This document shows positions 62,500-64,000 of a stretch of 64,000 nt of DNA, one piece after another. Source of the stretch: Lepidodermella squamata (taxonomy: Eukaryota > Gastrotricha). Under the pieces are notes generated by a model. That model did no database searches. It saw nothing but the letters and a program-made list of their open reading frames with translations, and was not told the DNA's origin. The translations under genes were made by a program, and so were the position numbers. Location of the stretch: positions 2,232,001 to 2,296,000 of the forward strand of contig JBLDXI010000001.1 in NCBI GenBank assembly GCA_047495785.1. Direction: 5' to 3'. Position 1 is the stretch's first letter, and every line of letters begins with the position of its first letter.

Positions 62500-63660
62500 A
62501 GACTGAACTCCCTGTACCTCGTCGTTCGCTACAGCGGTTCTTCGAGCAGACCCAGCACCGCTACGCGAACAACGCCGTCCGTTTCGTTCTCCCGTCCGCG
62601 AAGCCGCTTCTCTGCTAACCCGCTGTCCCGTTCTATGCTGGCCCAGGCTTCCTCAAGGTCCTTTGCCCACCCTCGGTGTTCAAGATCTCATCCAGCTTTT
62701 CCGCTCTTGGTCTATCGCATAACTTGTCTGGTCGTCCTGTTTCTTTCTTTTGTTCTTTTTTTTTTCCTTGCCTTTCCTGTCCGGGGTATCGCCGGCCTTC
62801 GCCATTCGCCAGTCGGCCCTTCACCGCGCCCGCGTTTGTAGCCACCCCCGCCTCGGCCTCCTGGTCTACCAGACCCTGATCCGCCCGCTAGCCGAATTCG
62901 GCTGTCCTGCGTTCGCCAACTGTCATCCGCGCTTGTTTGCGCAGCTACTTGCCATCGAAAAGCGGGCTGTGAAGTCTATCCTCGGCCTTGTCCGCGGGAC
63001 ATCCGACGCCGTCTACGACGCCCAGGTCGCCGCCGCGTTTCCGACGTTCACGCCGCTCGGCGTACGGTTGGGGGAGCTGGCTTTCCACTTCTTCAACCGT
63101 GCGCTGGAGAACGGTGGTCCCGTTGGGCTCGCACCTTCCCTTGTCGACCCTGCTAGGAGCCAGTCCGTTGCCTGCTGTCCGCCCCTCGCTCCAGCGTCCC
63201 CCAGTTCTGCAGTCCGGTCCTTGGGTAGCTGATTTGCCGGTTGGCTTCCTCCCTTAGCCTGCCGCTCGGTCTCCTGCTCGTCGCAACCGTCGTGGTGTCT
63301 CCTTTGCCTAACGCCGTCTTGCTCGGCGGACGTCGCGGGTGTGAGTCCCGGGCCGTCTGGGCTGCCTCCATGTTTAGTTTCTCTTCCTTTTGTGTGTTTT
63401 TACCACTAGGTTCGTCTTGTTCCCTCACTGGTCGCTCCATGTGCCTGCGGTGAGCTGGCAGCGGTTGGGCCACGGGCGGCGGCACAATTCTATCGGCGGC
63501 CCGTGTGCTGGTGTTCTCGGATGGGCGGCGAGTGTTGCCGCTGCTGCCTGTCCCTTTACTGTTCATACTTTTTTGCCTGGTTTTGTTCCTTTCTGGATGT
63601 GCATGATAACCCACGTTTAGCCTGCGGGCTGGTGGAATACGATCGAGGCTTGTAAGGCCG
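62500..63660 (+). mobile_element. 5'-truncated non-LTR retrotransposon (LINE-type)
   Basis: A GC-rich insertion on the plus strand lies inside the C-family array. It carries the C-terminal part of an ORF2 (62750-63232) and about 400 nt of 3' sequence, with no 5' half, as is usual for LINE copies. The RYANNAVRFVLP peptide at about 62555 recurs in the relic at 43.5 kb. It splits the spacing between copies 8 and 9. Confidence 0.65.
62750..63232 (+). pseudogene. LINE ORF2 C-terminal fragment
   Basis: The frame contains LVYQTLIRPLAEFGCPAF...LLAIEKRAVKSILGL and then LGVRLGELAFHFFNRAL. This order (an LIRP.EYG.P region, a LL..IEKRA.R..LGL helix and a P..VR...L...FF.RAL segment) is the typical post-RT tail of non-LTR ORF2 proteins. 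The RT catalytic region itself is not in the window, so it is a fragment. Confidence 0.7.
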
Positions 63661-63888
63661 TGCCTTTTCCAATATTTTCGAGGGTAAATATTGTCTATGA
63701 CCCTTACCCAACTTATCTTGCTTTCCCGTAATTAATCGTAAACAATCGTAATTAATTGCTAAGGTAAGAACGAAAAGAAAGGATTTGCGTTCGTAAAAAA
63801 TTCATTTACGAAAAATTGATAACAGATAGACATTGAGGTAAAAATGTCCAAACGAACCATAAATCCAATCGCCAACATTTCCAGATCT
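63661..63888. other. AT-rich spacer
   Basis: No exon seen between the retroelement and the next C-family gene. Confidence 0.4.
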
Positions 63889-64000
63889 TCATGGATGGCT
63901 GGTTTTAACATGCCTCCTCAATGATCGATTAGCTCGGTAAGACGCGCCGCACAAGTCGCATTTAAACTGAGGAGGTTCCACTGAGTGAACTTCGGCAATG
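63889..64000 (-). CDS. C-family protein 9, 3' end (runs off window)
   Basis: The last 36 codons are present: the end of finger 1 (IAEVH) and a complete finger 2 (CDLCGASYRANRSL...HVKTSH), then the stop at 63889. It is nearest to copy 7. The array therefore continues beyond the window. Confidence 0.75.
   Translation of the reverse strand, partial: IAEVHSVEPPQFKCDLCGASYRANRSLRRHVKTSHP

Noticed and set aside
63153-63614. Minus-strand 153-residue frame rich in R, T and P
   Set aside because: Antisense of the GC-rich LINE end; typical compositional artefact.

Overview
The window reads as part of a compact animal genome. Almost every gene is short, on the minus strand, and cut by one to three tiny introns (about 42-65 nt) with GT...AG ends and often a T-rich acceptor. 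The products are mainly Cys2-His2 (C2H2) zinc-finger proteins. Short introns, AT-rich spacers, decayed non-LTR retrotransposons and inverted-repeat elements would suit a small ecdysozoan such as a nematode, but the sequence does not settle the phylum. I see no rRNA, tRNA or CRISPR array.

Layout. 1-6.6 kb: mixed genes, including two many-finger genes, a truncated Mi-2/CHD-like protein and small one- or two-finger proteins. 6.6-32.1 kb: the 'A family', tandem genes of about 9 fingers with four (sometimes six) fingers in the first coding exon and the rest in the second; several copies are broken, and GC-rich retroelement relics lie between them. 25.6-29.3 kb: an island of unrelated nuclear-type genes (an AT-hook protein and small finger proteins). 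32.3-40.2 kb: coiled-coil, finger and tail-anchored membrane proteins, with a segmental duplication that built a chimeric gene. 40.2-43.9 kb: decayed transposons. 44.5-52.6 kb: the 'B family', sixteen small intronless genes or remnants (coiled coil plus two fingers). 52.6-57.5 kb: small coiled-coil, AT-hook and Ser-rich genes. 57.6-64 kb: the 'C family', nine two-exon copies (short exon 1, then coiled coil plus two fingers), the last interrupted by a 5'-truncated retroelement and running off the window.

Reading across the families, two features link them. Nearly all introns are phase 1, so exons can be exchanged in frame. A short Y-x-[FLY] motif sits a fixed distance before the first finger pair in families A, B and C and in some lone genes. 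This suggests (inference) one ancestral coiled coil / YxF / two-finger module that was amplified and reshuffled. Fresh copies, single-indel wrecks, lost start codons, a lost splice acceptor and chimeras sit side by side, which indicates rapid birth-and-death evolution. The proteins are probably DNA-binding factors, but no target or role can be read from sequence.
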